From Collinsella sp. (lineage in GTDB: Bacteria > Actinomycetota > Coriobacteriia > Coriobacteriales > Coriobacteriaceae), in NCBI GenBank assembly GCA_019419485.1, contig DXZV01000082.1:2233-7750 (forward strand): DNA of 5,518 bases. The letters are read 5' to 3'. The notes under the pieces are model-generated. The model ran no database searches, had not been told where the DNA came from, and saw only the letters and a program-made list of their open reading frames with translations. Shown piece by piece: positions 1 through 5,518 of the stretch. The position numbers and the translations under genes are program-made. Position 1 is the stretch's first letter; every line of letters begins with the position of its first letter.

Positions 1-611
1 TTAACAAGCTCGATACGGGCGCCATGTATCGCGACGTTACCTTCGCCGCGCTCGACCGCGGCATCGACCTGGATAACGAGGCGGCCATCGACGCCCTCGC
101 CGAGCAGATCGAAATCCGCTTTACCAATAGCACCGGCGAAGACACACGTCTGACCATTGACGGCCAGGACGCCTCGGCTGCCATTCGCACCCCGCAGGTC
201 GACGCCAACGTGTCCAAGGTCTCGGCCTACCCGGGCGTGCGCGCGGCCATGCTCATCCATCAGCGCCGCGCCGCCGAGGACCGCGATATCGTGGCCGAGG
301 GTCGCGACATCGGAACCGTCGTATTCCCCAACGCGCAAGTCAAGGTCTTCCTGACCGCCGACCCGCGCGAGCGCGCCCGTCGCCGCGTGCTGCAGCGCCA
401 CCAGAACGATGCGCAACCGCTCACCACCGAGCAGCTCGAGGCCGAGGTCGACGAGACCCTCGACGCCCTCAAGCAGCGCGACAAGCTCGACAGCAGCCGC
501 GAGGTGGCGCCGCTCGTGCCCGCCGAGGACGCCGTGCATGTAGACTCCACCGCCCACACCATCGATGAGGTCGTCCACATTATCGAGGACCTCATCAACC
601 AAAGGAGGTAG
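1..611 (+). CDS. cmk: Cytidylate (CMP/dCMP) kinase, 5' end cut off by window
   Basis: Transfers phosphate from ATP to CMP or dCMP in the cytosol, supplying CDP/dCDP for nucleic acids and CDP-activated lipids. The reading frame is already open at base 3 and begins with NKLDTGAMYR, the conserved segment just after the P-loop, so the ATG at 24 is an internal Met and not the start. About 30 N-terminal residues, including the GxxGSGKS P-loop, lie upstream of the window. Visible family motifs are IRTPQVDANVSKVSAYPGVR (CMP-binding insert), AEGRDIGTVVFPNAQVKVFL (the GRDIGT motif), and RERARRR followed by QRDKLDSSREVAPLVPAEDA (LID region and catalytic Arg/Asp). The estimated full length of about 230 residues matches E. 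coli Cmk (227). The last codons double as the ribosome binding site for plsC, three bases downstream, which indicates cotranscription. I see nothing degenerate in the visible part. The identification is secure; only the start is unknown. Confidence 0.96.
   Translation, partial: NKLDTGAMYRDVTFAALDRGIDLDNEAAIDALAEQIEIRFTNSTGEDTRLTIDGQDASAAIRTPQVDANVSKVSAYPGVRAAMLIHQRRAAEDRDIVAEGRDIGTVVFPNAQVKVFLTADPRERARRRVLQRHQNDAQPLTTEQLEAEVDETLDALKQRDKLDSSREVAPLVPAEDAVHVDSTAHTIDEVVHIIEDLINQRR
601..608 (+). promoter_or_regulatory. Ribosome binding site of plsC inside the end of cmk
   Basis: AAAGGAGG is a near-perfect match to the anti-Shine-Dalgarno sequence and lies six bases before the ATG at 615. It is formed by the last sense codons of cmk (CAA AGG AGG), so the site sits entirely within the upstream gene. 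It supports the plsC start at 615 and tight coupling of the two genes. Confidence 0.9.
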
Positions 612-614
612 CCC

Positions 615-1343
615 ATGCGCCTGTTTAAGCAGACGCCCGAGGATTACTACAGCGCCCCTTATGCCGAGTTCCCCGCACTCATCCGCGGCACCGTCTTCGT
701 GGTCATGGCAATCCTTTGGGCCTTCTCCAAGCTCATGTGGCGCTGGAAGGTAGAGGACGCCGATCTGCTGTTTGAGCGCCAGGAAGGCCGCGGCAGCGTG
801 GTCATCTGCAACCACACCTCGATGGCCGAGCTCCTGGCTGTAGAGACGTCGCTGTTCTTTGGCGGCCGCCGCATTCGCCCCATTTTTAAGTCCGAGTTTG
901 CCAAGAGCAAGATCGTACGCTGGGCCTTTAGCCGCGTGGGCGGCATTCCCGTCGAGCGCGGCACTGCCGACATGATGTGTCTGCGTGCCGCCCAGCATGC
1001 GCTGCAGCGCGGCGAGGACGTTCTGATCTTCCCCGAGGGCACGCGCATCCGCTCGCGCGAGATCAAACCCGAGGTCCACGGCGGCTTTGCGCTCATCGCA
1101 CAGATGGGCAAGGCACCCGTGAATCCGCTCGCCATCTGCGGCTGGTCCGACATCACGCCTGCGGGCAAAAAGATTATGCGTCCCAAGAAGTGTTGGATTC
1201 GTGCCGGCAAGGCCGTCTCGCTTTCCGACGCACCGGCCGGACTTAAACGCACGGAGCGTCTGGCCTGGTTTGAGTCCGAGGCCATGAACCGCGTCTACGC
1301 CATGCGAGACGAGCTGTGTGCCGAGCATCCTGGCAGGTTCTAA
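615..1343 (+). CDS. plsC: 1-acyl-sn-glycerol-3-phosphate acyltransferase (PlsC/LPLAT family)
   Basis: Predicted to acylate lysophosphatidic acid to phosphatidic acid at the inner face of the membrane; 242 residues, normal for bacterial PlsC. A hydrophobic segment at about residues 24-42 could anchor it. The LPLAT blocks appear in order: NHTSMAE (66-72, block I), GGIPVERG (109-116, block II, with the conserved Arg), FPEGTR (139-144, block III) and APVNPLAI (167-174, block IV). Block I departs from the family: the usual HX4D dyad reads H67-TSMA-E72, so Glu replaces the catalytic-dyad Asp. Glu could keep the acidic function, and the other blocks are intact, so an active enzyme is likely but not certain. 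The start is fixed by the strong ribosome binding site at 601-608. It lies between cmk and ispH, an order also seen in clostridia, which favours PlsC over other members of the acyltransferase superfamily. The acyl donor (acyl-ACP or acyl-CoA) cannot be read from the sequence. Confidence 0.9.
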   Translation: MRLFKQTPEDYYSAPYAEFPALIRGTVFVVMAILWAFSKLMWRWKVEDADLLFERQEGRGSVVICNHTSMAELLAVETSLFFGGRRIRPIFKSEFAKSKIVRWAFSRVGGIPVERGTADMMCLRAAQHALQRGEDVLIFPEGTRIRSREIKPEVHGGFALIAQMGKAPVNPLAICGWSDITPAGKKIMRPKKCWIRAGKAVSLSDAPAGLKRTERLAWFESEAMNRVYAMRDELCAEHPGRF

Positions 1344-1345
1344 CC

Positions 1346-2245
1346 ATGGACGAGAACGATATGGATACCATCGCGGCTGCGTCCGACCAGGATGGCGCGC
1401 CCACCATCGAAATCGCAGCCCACGCCGGCACCTGCTACGGTGTGCAGCGCGCGCTCGACATGGCGTTGTCCGCCGCACCCCAGGCAGGGGGGAGCGCTCA
1501 GGTCCATACCCTGGGGCCGCTCATCCATAACCCCATCGTGGTGAGCGAGCTCGCCGAGGCTGGCATTGGCTTAGCCGAGACCCTGGACGACGCAGCGTCG
1601 GGCACCGTAATCATTCGCGCCCACGGTGTGGTGCCGCAGGTGATCGATGCGGCTCACGATCGCGGTCTTACCGTGGTCGACGCCACCTGCCCCTACGTGA
1701 AAAAGGTCCACGTGGCGACGGAGCGCCTGGTACGCGAGGGCTACCACGTGGTAGTCGTGGGCGAGCCGGGCCACCCCGAAGTCGAGGGCATCTTAGGCCA
1801 CGCCGGCGATGACGCACAGGTCGTAAGCAGCGCTGCCGATGCGGACGCGCTGCCGCTCAAGGGCAAGGTGGGCCTCGTTGTGCAGACCACCCAGACCGCG
1901 CAGAACCTCGCCGAGGTCGTGGCTGCTATCACGCCGCGCGTGCAGGAGCTGCGTGTGATCAACACGATCTGCGCCGCCACGAGCGAGCGACAGCAGGCGG
2001 CCGCCGCACTTGCCAACCGCAGCGACTGCATGGTCGTCGTGGGCGGCAAAAACTCCGGCAATACCCGCCGTCTGGCGCAGATCTGTGCGGGCGCCTGCGA
2101 GCGCACACATCATATCGAGGAGGCAAGTGAGCTCGAGGCCGCATGGTTTGCTAACGCACGCCACATCGGCATCACCGCCGGCGCTTCCACTCCGCAAGAA
2201 CACATCGAACGCGCCGTCGAGCGCATCAAGGAGCTTTGCCGCTAA
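1346..2245 (+). CDS. ispH: 4-hydroxy-3-methylbut-2-enyl diphosphate reductase (IspH)
   Basis: Last step of the MEP pathway: reductive dehydration of HMBPP to IPP and DMAPP by a cytosolic 4Fe-4S enzyme. From the ATG at 1346 it has 299 residues. All three cluster cysteines are visible: C30 in HAGTCYGVQRAL, C115 in DATCPYVKKVH and C209 in NTICAATSERQ. Substrate-binding residues are also present: H61 (GPLIHNP), H93 (RAHGV), H143 and E145 (GHPEVEG), the QTTQ motif at 180-183, GGKNSGNT (233-240) and TAGAST (277-282). The first cysteine lies about 18 residues deeper than in E. coli IspH, giving a short acidic N-terminal extension. The start is uncertain. ATG 1346 is two bases past the plsC stop with only a weak AGGT at 1335-1338. 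ATG 1361 is in frame, and GTG 1316 would overlap plsC. Translation is probably coupled to plsC. No C-terminal S1 domains follow, unlike the IspH-S1 fusions of many clostridia. The function is secure. Confidence 0.96.
   Translation: MDENDMDTIAAASDQDGAPTIEIAAHAGTCYGVQRALDMALSAAPQAGGSAQVHTLGPLIHNPIVVSELAEAGIGLAETLDDAASGTVIIRAHGVVPQVIDAAHDRGLTVVDATCPYVKKVHVATERLVREGYHVVVVGEPGHPEVEGILGHAGDDAQVVSSAADADALPLKGKVGLVVQTTQTAQNLAEVVAAITPRVQELRVINTICAATSERQQAAAALANRSDCMVVVGGKNSGNTRRLAQICAGACERTHHIEEASELEAAWFANARHIGITAGASTPQEHIERAVERIKELCR
2228..2233 (+). promoter_or_regulatory. Shine-Dalgarno-like AAGGAG with unusual spacing before the DUF512 gene
   Basis: AAGGAG lies in the last codons of ispH. It is 14 bases from the ATG at 2248, longer than the usual 5-9, but only two bases from an in-frame TTG at 2236, which is too close. 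The ATG is the better start. Initiation may depend mainly on ribosomes terminating at the ispH stop (2243-2245), two bases before it. Confidence 0.45.
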
Positions 2246-2247
2246 TC

Positions 2248-3690
2248 ATGGACCAGACCGTACCCGCATACGCCGCCGAGGTGGCCGATTACGGGCGCAG
2301 CCGCGACCCCGAGCCGGGTGAGGGCGCGCTCGTTAAAAACGTGCGTCCCGAATCGCCCGCATGGGATGTGGGTATCGAGCCGGGTATGCGCGTGCTCACG
2401 GTCAACGGCGAGCAGCTGACCGATATGATCGTGTGGCTCTGGGAGGCAGACGACGACACCGTCGAGCTGGAGGTTTTCGACCCGCGTGACAACAGCGTTA
2501 CCCCCGTCGAGCTCGACCGCTTCCCGGGAGAGGACTGGGGCCTTGAGTTCGATGGCCCCATCTTCGACGGCATGCGCACCTGCGTGAACGCCTGCGTGTT
2601 CTGCTTTATGACCATGCTGCCCAAGGGCGGTCGCTCCACGCTCTACATCCGCGACGACGACTACCGCCTGAGCTTTTTGCAGGGCAACTTCGTCACGCTC
2701 ACGAACCTCACCGACGAAGATGTTCAAAACGTCATCCAACGCAACATGAGCCCCATGAACGTGTCGGTCCATGCCGTAAGCCCCGACGTCCGCCGCCGCA
2801 TGATGGGCCGCAACGCCCAGCGCGGCATGGACGTGCTTGAGGCCATCATGGCCGCCGGCATCGAGATCCACGCGCAGATCGTACTGTGTCCCGGCATGAA
2901 CGACGGCGAGGAGCTGCAAAAGACCCTGTGCTTTTGCGAGGAGCACGAGCAGATCACGAGCCTGGGCATCGTGCCGCTGGGCTTTACCAAGCACCAGAAT
3001 CGCTTTACCTGGTCATACAGCGACAAGCCCGAGCTGGCGCGCGAGACCATTGCCATGATCCGTCCCTACCAGGATCGTGCCTACGAACGCTTTGGCCGCC
3101 ACACCTTCCAGATGAGCGACGAGTTCTATCTGGACGCCGGCATCGATCCTCCCGAGGCGGACTTTTACGACGGCTACCCGCAGTACTACGACGGCATCGG
3201 CATGATCCGCTCGTATCTGGACGAGACCGACGACGTGCTTGCCGCCGACGGCGAGCGTCTGGCTCGCGTCCGCGCTGGCATCGCCGAGCGCAGCCAGCGC
3301 CTCCTCTGCCTCTCCGGCGCCAGCGCGCGCGACACCGTGGCGCGCTTTGTGGAGTCGCCGCAGGGCCTTGCCGGTACCGTCACGGCTATCATAAACCGCT
3401 ACTTTGGCGGCAACGTGGACGTGACCGGTCTCATCGTCGCCTGCGACATTCTGGAGCAGCTGCCGCAGGATCTCTCGGGGGTTATGCTCTTTGTGCCTAA
3501 GCTCATGTTCAACGCTGACGGCATGACGCTTGACGAGTATCATCGTGACGATTTACTCGCAAGCCTTACCAGTCGCGGCGCCGAGGTTCATGTGGTGTCG
3601 ACCATGCCACATGAGCTGCTCGATACCCTGGAGCATATCCTTGGCATTGTGCCTGCCGACTCTACTAATTCCGCTGACCCTACCCATTAA
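2248..3690 (+). CDS. PDZ / radical SAM / DUF512 protein of unknown function
   Basis: A 480-residue predicted cytosolic protein with no signal peptide or membrane segment. Residues about 27-85 form a small PDZ-like domain (ALVKNVRPESPAWDVGIEPG, then GMRVLTVNGEQL). Residues about 110-245 carry a radical-SAM core with the 4Fe-4S motif C112-VNA-C116-VF-C119, that is CX3CX2C, followed by TLYIRDDDYRLSFLQGNFVT, which is highly characteristic of this family. The C-terminal DUF512 region (about 250-465) includes MSDEFYLDAG (289-298), YPQYYDGIGMIR (310-321), NRYFGGNVDVTGL (383-395) and LFVPKLMFNADGMTL (414-428). Radical-SAM proteins use S-adenosylmethionine to make a 5'-deoxyadenosyl radical. The substrate of this family has not been established to my knowledge, so I name no reaction. 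Related genes commonly sit beside der and plsY in clostridia, as here, which hints at a ribosome or tRNA-related or envelope role but does not prove one. The last dozen residues (ADSTNSADPTH tail) look unstructured. The family call is firm; the function is open. Confidence 0.9.
   Translation: MDQTVPAYAAEVADYGRSRDPEPGEGALVKNVRPESPAWDVGIEPGMRVLTVNGEQLTDMIVWLWEADDDTVELEVFDPRDNSVTPVELDRFPGEDWGLEFDGPIFDGMRTCVNACVFCFMTMLPKGGRSTLYIRDDDYRLSFLQGNFVTLTNLTDEDVQNVIQRNMSPMNVSVHAVSPDVRRRMMGRNAQRGMDVLEAIMAAGIEIHAQIVLCPGMNDGEELQKTLCFCEEHEQITSLGIVPLGFTKHQNRFTWSYSDKPELARETIAMIRPYQDRAYERFGRHTFQMSDEFYLDAGIDPPEADFYDGYPQYYDGIGMIRSYLDETDDVLAADGERLARVRAGIAERSQRLLCLSGASARDTVARFVESPQGLAGTVTAIINRYFGGNVDVTGLIVACDILEQLPQDLSGVMLFVPKLMFNADGMTLDEYHRDDLLASLTSRGAEVHVVSTMPHELLDTLEHILGIVPADSTNSADPTH
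3530..3557 (+). promoter_or_regulatory. Possible internal promoter ahead of der (weak)
   Basis: Inside the 3' end of the DUF512 gene, TTGACG (3530-3535) matches five of six bases of a sigma-70-type -35 box. TTTACT (3552-3557) matches four of six of a -10 box, with a 16-base spacer. It would start transcription about 140 bases before der. The -10 lacks the important second-position A, and both boxes are ordinary codons of the overlapping gene, so chance is a good explanation. Confidence 0.15.
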
Positions 3691-3695
3691 AGGAG
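3689..3695 (+). promoter_or_regulatory. Ribosome binding site that sets the der start
   Basis: AAAGGAG overlaps the stop codon of the DUF512 gene and ends five bases before the ATG at 3701. It decides the start of der. The open frame continues upstream to a TTG at 3530, but that extension lies within the preceding gene and resembles no Der sequence, whereas the protein from 3701 begins with MKPIVAVVGRPNVGKS, the canonical Der N terminus. Confidence 0.92.
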
Positions 3696-3700
3696 TGCAG

Positions 3701-5035
3701 ATGAAACCTATCGTCGCCGTCGTCGGACGCCCCAACGTTGGCAAGTCCACGCTCGTCAACCGCCTGGCCCAGACCTCGGACGCCATCGTCCATGAGTCCC
3801 GCGGCGTCACGCGCGACCGCTCATACCACACGGCTGATTGGAACGGCCGCGAGTTCACCATCGTCGACACGGGCGGCATCGAGCCGCTCAAGAGCGATGA
3901 CGTCTTTGCCACGTCCATCCGCGACCAGGCCCTCGCCGCCGCCGAGGAAGCCGCCGTCATCCTATTTGTGGTCGACGGCCGCACCGGCGTCACCGAGGAG
4001 GACGAGTCGGTCGCCCGCATGCTCAAGCGCTGCGACAAGCCAGTCTTTCTGCTGGTGAACAAGCTCGACAACCCCGATCGCGAGAACGACAGCATCTGGG
4101 AGTTCTATTCGCTCGGCATCGGTGAGCCCACGCCGCTCTCGGCCCTGCACGGTCATGGCACGGGCGACCTGCTCGACGATATCGTGGCCCTGCTTCCGGA
4201 GGAAGAGGACGAGGTCGCCGATGAGTTCCCCGACGCGCTGAACGTCGCCATCATCGGCCGCCCCAATGCCGGTAAGTCGTCGCTGTTCAACCGTATCTTG
4301 GGCGCCGACCGCTCTATCGTGTCCAACATTGCCGGCACGACGCGCGACGCCATCGACACCGTCGTGGAGCGCAACGGCAAGCACTACCGCATGGTCGACA
4401 CCGCGGGTATTCGCAAGAAGAGCACCGTATACGAGAACATCGAGTACTACTCCATGGTCCGCGGCCTGCGCGCCATCGACCGCGCCGACGTGGCGCTGCT
4501 CGTCGTCGACGCCTCCGTGGGCGTTACCGAGCAGGACCAGAAGGTCATGGGTCTTGCCATCGAGCGCGGCTGCGCCATCGTTGTGCTGCTCAACAAGTGG
4601 GATCTGCTCGACGACGACCGTAAGCGCGAGGCCTGCATGGAGACCATCGACCGCCGTCTGGGCGTCATGGCTCCCTGGGCCCAGTACCTGCGCATCTCTG
4701 CTCTCACCGGCCGCAGCGTCGAGAAGATCTGGGCGATGGTAGACGCCGCCGAAAAGACGCGCTCGCAGAAGATTAGCACCTCGCGCCTCAACGCGTTCCT
4801 CACCGACCTGCGCGAGTTCGGTCATACCGTGGTGGACGGCAAGCGCCGCCTGCGCATGCACTACGTGACCCAGACGGGCGTCAACCCGCCGACGTTCACG
4901 TTCTTCGTCAACCACAGTGACCTGGTCAACGACACCTACCAGCGCTACGTGGAGAACCGCATGCGCTCGACCTTCGACTTTGCCGGCACGCCCATTCGAC
5001 TCTTCTTTAGGAAGAAGGAGCAAAAGGATGCATAA
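3701..5035 (+). CDS. der: Ribosome assembly double GTPase Der (EngA)
   Basis: Essential GTPase that binds the 50S precursor and assists late large-subunit assembly. It has 444 residues, the usual length, with two G domains and a C-terminal KH-like domain. G domain 1: GRPNVGKS (9-16), T37 in RGVTRDRS, DTGG (56-59), NKLD (120-123) and SAL (147-149). An acidic linker follows at about 165-178 (PEEEDEVADEFPD). G domain 2: GRPNAGKS (186-193), AGTTRDAIDT (211-220), DTAGIRKKS (233-241), NKWD (298-301) and SAL (333-335). The KH-like domain spans about 355-440 and includes YVTQTGVNPPTFTFFVN and GTPIRLFFRKKE. All GTP-binding motifs are intact, so both G domains should be functional. It lacks the long N-terminal extension of some actinobacterial Der proteins and is not fused to Cmk, as happens in bifidobacteria. 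The strong ribosome binding site at 3689-3695 fixes the start. The 3' end overlaps plsY by eight bases. Confidence 0.98.
   Translation: MKPIVAVVGRPNVGKSTLVNRLAQTSDAIVHESRGVTRDRSYHTADWNGREFTIVDTGGIEPLKSDDVFATSIRDQALAAAEEAAVILFVVDGRTGVTEEDESVARMLKRCDKPVFLLVNKLDNPDRENDSIWEFYSLGIGEPTPLSALHGHGTGDLLDDIVALLPEEEDEVADEFPDALNVAIIGRPNAGKSSLFNRILGADRSIVSNIAGTTRDAIDTVVERNGKHYRMVDTAGIRKKSTVYENIEYYSMVRGLRAIDRADVALLVVDASVGVTEQDQKVMGLAIERGCAIVVLLNKWDLLDDDRKREACMETIDRRLGVMAPWAQYLRISALTGRSVEKIWAMVDAAEKTRSQKISTSRLNAFLTDLREFGHTVVDGKRRLRMHYVTQTGVNPPTFTFFVNHSDLVNDTYQRYVENRMRSTFDFAGTPIRLFFRKKEQKDA
5015..5020 (+). promoter_or_regulatory. Ribosome binding site of plsY inside the end of der
   Basis: AAGGAG lies within the last codons of der (encoding the FRKKEQ region) and ends seven bases before the ATG at 5028, an ideal spacing. 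It supports the plsY start and the eight-base overlap of plsY with the end of der. Confidence 0.88.
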
Positions 5036-5518
5036 TCCGATTCTGCTGACCGCCATCTGCGCCGTGGCCTCGTTCTTTATCGGAGCGATTCCGTTTGGCC
5101 TAATCTTGGGCCGCGTGTTTAACCACACCGACATTCGCAAGGCGGGCTCCGGTAACATCGGCACCACCAACGCCCTGCGCGTAGCCGGCCCCAAGGTGGC
5201 CGCGCTCACGCTGCTGCTCGACTGCCTTAAGGGCGCCATCTGCGTTGTCATCGCCCGTCCGTTCATCGCGAGCGTGGGCTATGGATTTCCGCCGAACATC
5301 ATGGCGCCCGGAGCCCCCGGCGACTGGATGCTCGGTGTCATTTGCCTGGCAGCCGTGTGGGGCCATATCTTCTCGCCCTATCTCAACTTCCACGGCGGCA
5401 AGGGTATCGCAGTTGGTCTGGGTGTCATCCTCGCCTGGTACTGGCCTATTGGCCTGTCGCTGCTGGGCATGTTTATCGTAGCCGTCGCCATCACCAAGTA
5501 TGTGTCAGTGGGTTCGCT
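5028..5518 (+). CDS. plsY: Acyl-phosphate:glycerol-3-phosphate acyltransferase (PlsY), 3' end cut off by window
   Basis: Integral membrane enzyme that transfers an acyl group from acyl phosphate (made by PlsX) to glycerol-3-phosphate, giving lysophosphatidic acid, the substrate of PlsC encoded upstream. The frame is open from the ATG at 5028 to the window end, giving 163 complete codons. Family landmarks: FFIGAIPFGLILGR (16-29) in the first membrane helix, the loop GSGNIGTTNALRVAG (40-54), DCLKG (65-69), and the second loop GHIFSPYLNFHGGKG (112-126) with the conserved GGKG. The final visible residues KYVSVGS (157-163) look like the start of the third conserved loop. At least four hydrophobic stretches are seen, at about 4-28, 55-80, 100-118 and 129-156. 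PlsY proteins are usually about 200 residues or a little more, so roughly the last quarter is missing. ATG 5028 overlaps the der stop (ATGCATAA), a coupled arrangement. In related loci gpsA often follows, but that lies outside the window. Confidence 0.96.
   Translation, partial: MHNPILLTAICAVASFFIGAIPFGLILGRVFNHTDIRKAGSGNIGTTNALRVAGPKVAALTLLLDCLKGAICVVIARPFIASVGYGFPPNIMAPGAPGDWMLGVICLAAVWGHIFSPYLNFHGGKGIAVGLGVILAWYWPIGLSLLGMFIVAVAITKYVSVGS

Noticed and set aside
24..611. Complete cmk starting at ATG 24
   Set aside because: The frame is open upstream and reads NKLDTGA, a conserved Cmk motif. Starting at 24 would remove the P-loop, so the gene is simply cut by the window edge.
1451..1497. Possible stem GCGCTC...GAGCGC enclosing CCCC/GGGG in early ispH
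   Set aside because: The arms are short, the loop is long, there is no T-run, and it lies within intact coding sequence. I do not call a terminator or attenuator.
1741..1754. 14-base perfect palindrome CTACCACGTGGTAG
   Set aside because: It falls inside ispH and encodes the tail of a well-conserved beta-strand (YHVVVVG). It is far from any start and has no second copy that I noticed, so chance is the simplest explanation for an operator-like sequence here.
2242..2994. 250-codon open frame on the - strand opposite the DUF512 gene
   Set aside because: Same shadow effect. The translation is low-complexity, with many H, A, G and V residues, and resembles no family I know.
3530..3700. 57-codon N-terminal extension of der
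   Set aside because: It overlaps the end of the DUF512 gene, starts at a TTG, has no Der-like sequence, and a strong ribosome binding site sits directly before ATG 3701.
3962..5266. 434-codon open frame on the - strand opposite der and plsY
   Set aside because: It is the mirror of strongly GC-biased codons. Its translation is rich in A, V, G, H and D with no recognisable domain, and it lies opposite two certain genes.

Overview
This window is GC-rich, with codon third positions mostly C or G, and is coding almost end to end on the + strand. It holds six consecutive genes: cmk (5' end missing), plsC, ispH, a PDZ/radical-SAM/DUF512 gene, der and plsY (3' end missing). The gene junctions are +3, +2, +2, +10 and -8 bases. 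I see no terminator, RNA gene, repeat array, mobile element or - strand gene, and no gap between genes exceeds 10 bases.

The gene order and composition suggest a high-GC member of the Coriobacteriia (Collinsella-like). This is an inference without a database search. The cmk-plsC-ispH block and the DUF512-der-plsY block are each familiar from clostridia, while cmk next to der is familiar from other Actinobacteria. A high-GC genome with both blocks joined fits a gut Actinobacterium with this synteny. IspH here is a stand-alone enzyme without the C-terminal ribosomal S1 domains that many clostridia fuse to it.

Layout: 1-611 is CMP/dCMP kinase (nucleotide supply). 615-1343 is the second acyltransferase of phosphatidic acid synthesis. 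1346-2245 is the last enzyme of the MEP isoprenoid pathway (4Fe-4S). 2248-3690 is a radical-SAM protein of unknown function with an N-terminal PDZ domain. 3701-5035 is the double GTPase for 50S ribosome assembly. 5028-5518 is the first acyltransferase of phosphatidic acid synthesis. The spacing implies one transcription unit with translational coupling, joining nucleotide, membrane-lipid, isoprenoid and ribosome-assembly functions. PlsY and PlsC catalyse successive steps (glycerol-3-phosphate to lysophosphatidate to phosphatidate).

This is mostly a conserved housekeeping operon and I do not see a hidden novel system such as a defence island. The points most worth a second look are the uncharacterised PDZ/radical-SAM/DUF512 protein, a D-to-E change in the catalytic HX4D motif of PlsC, and some start-site and possible internal-promoter questions.
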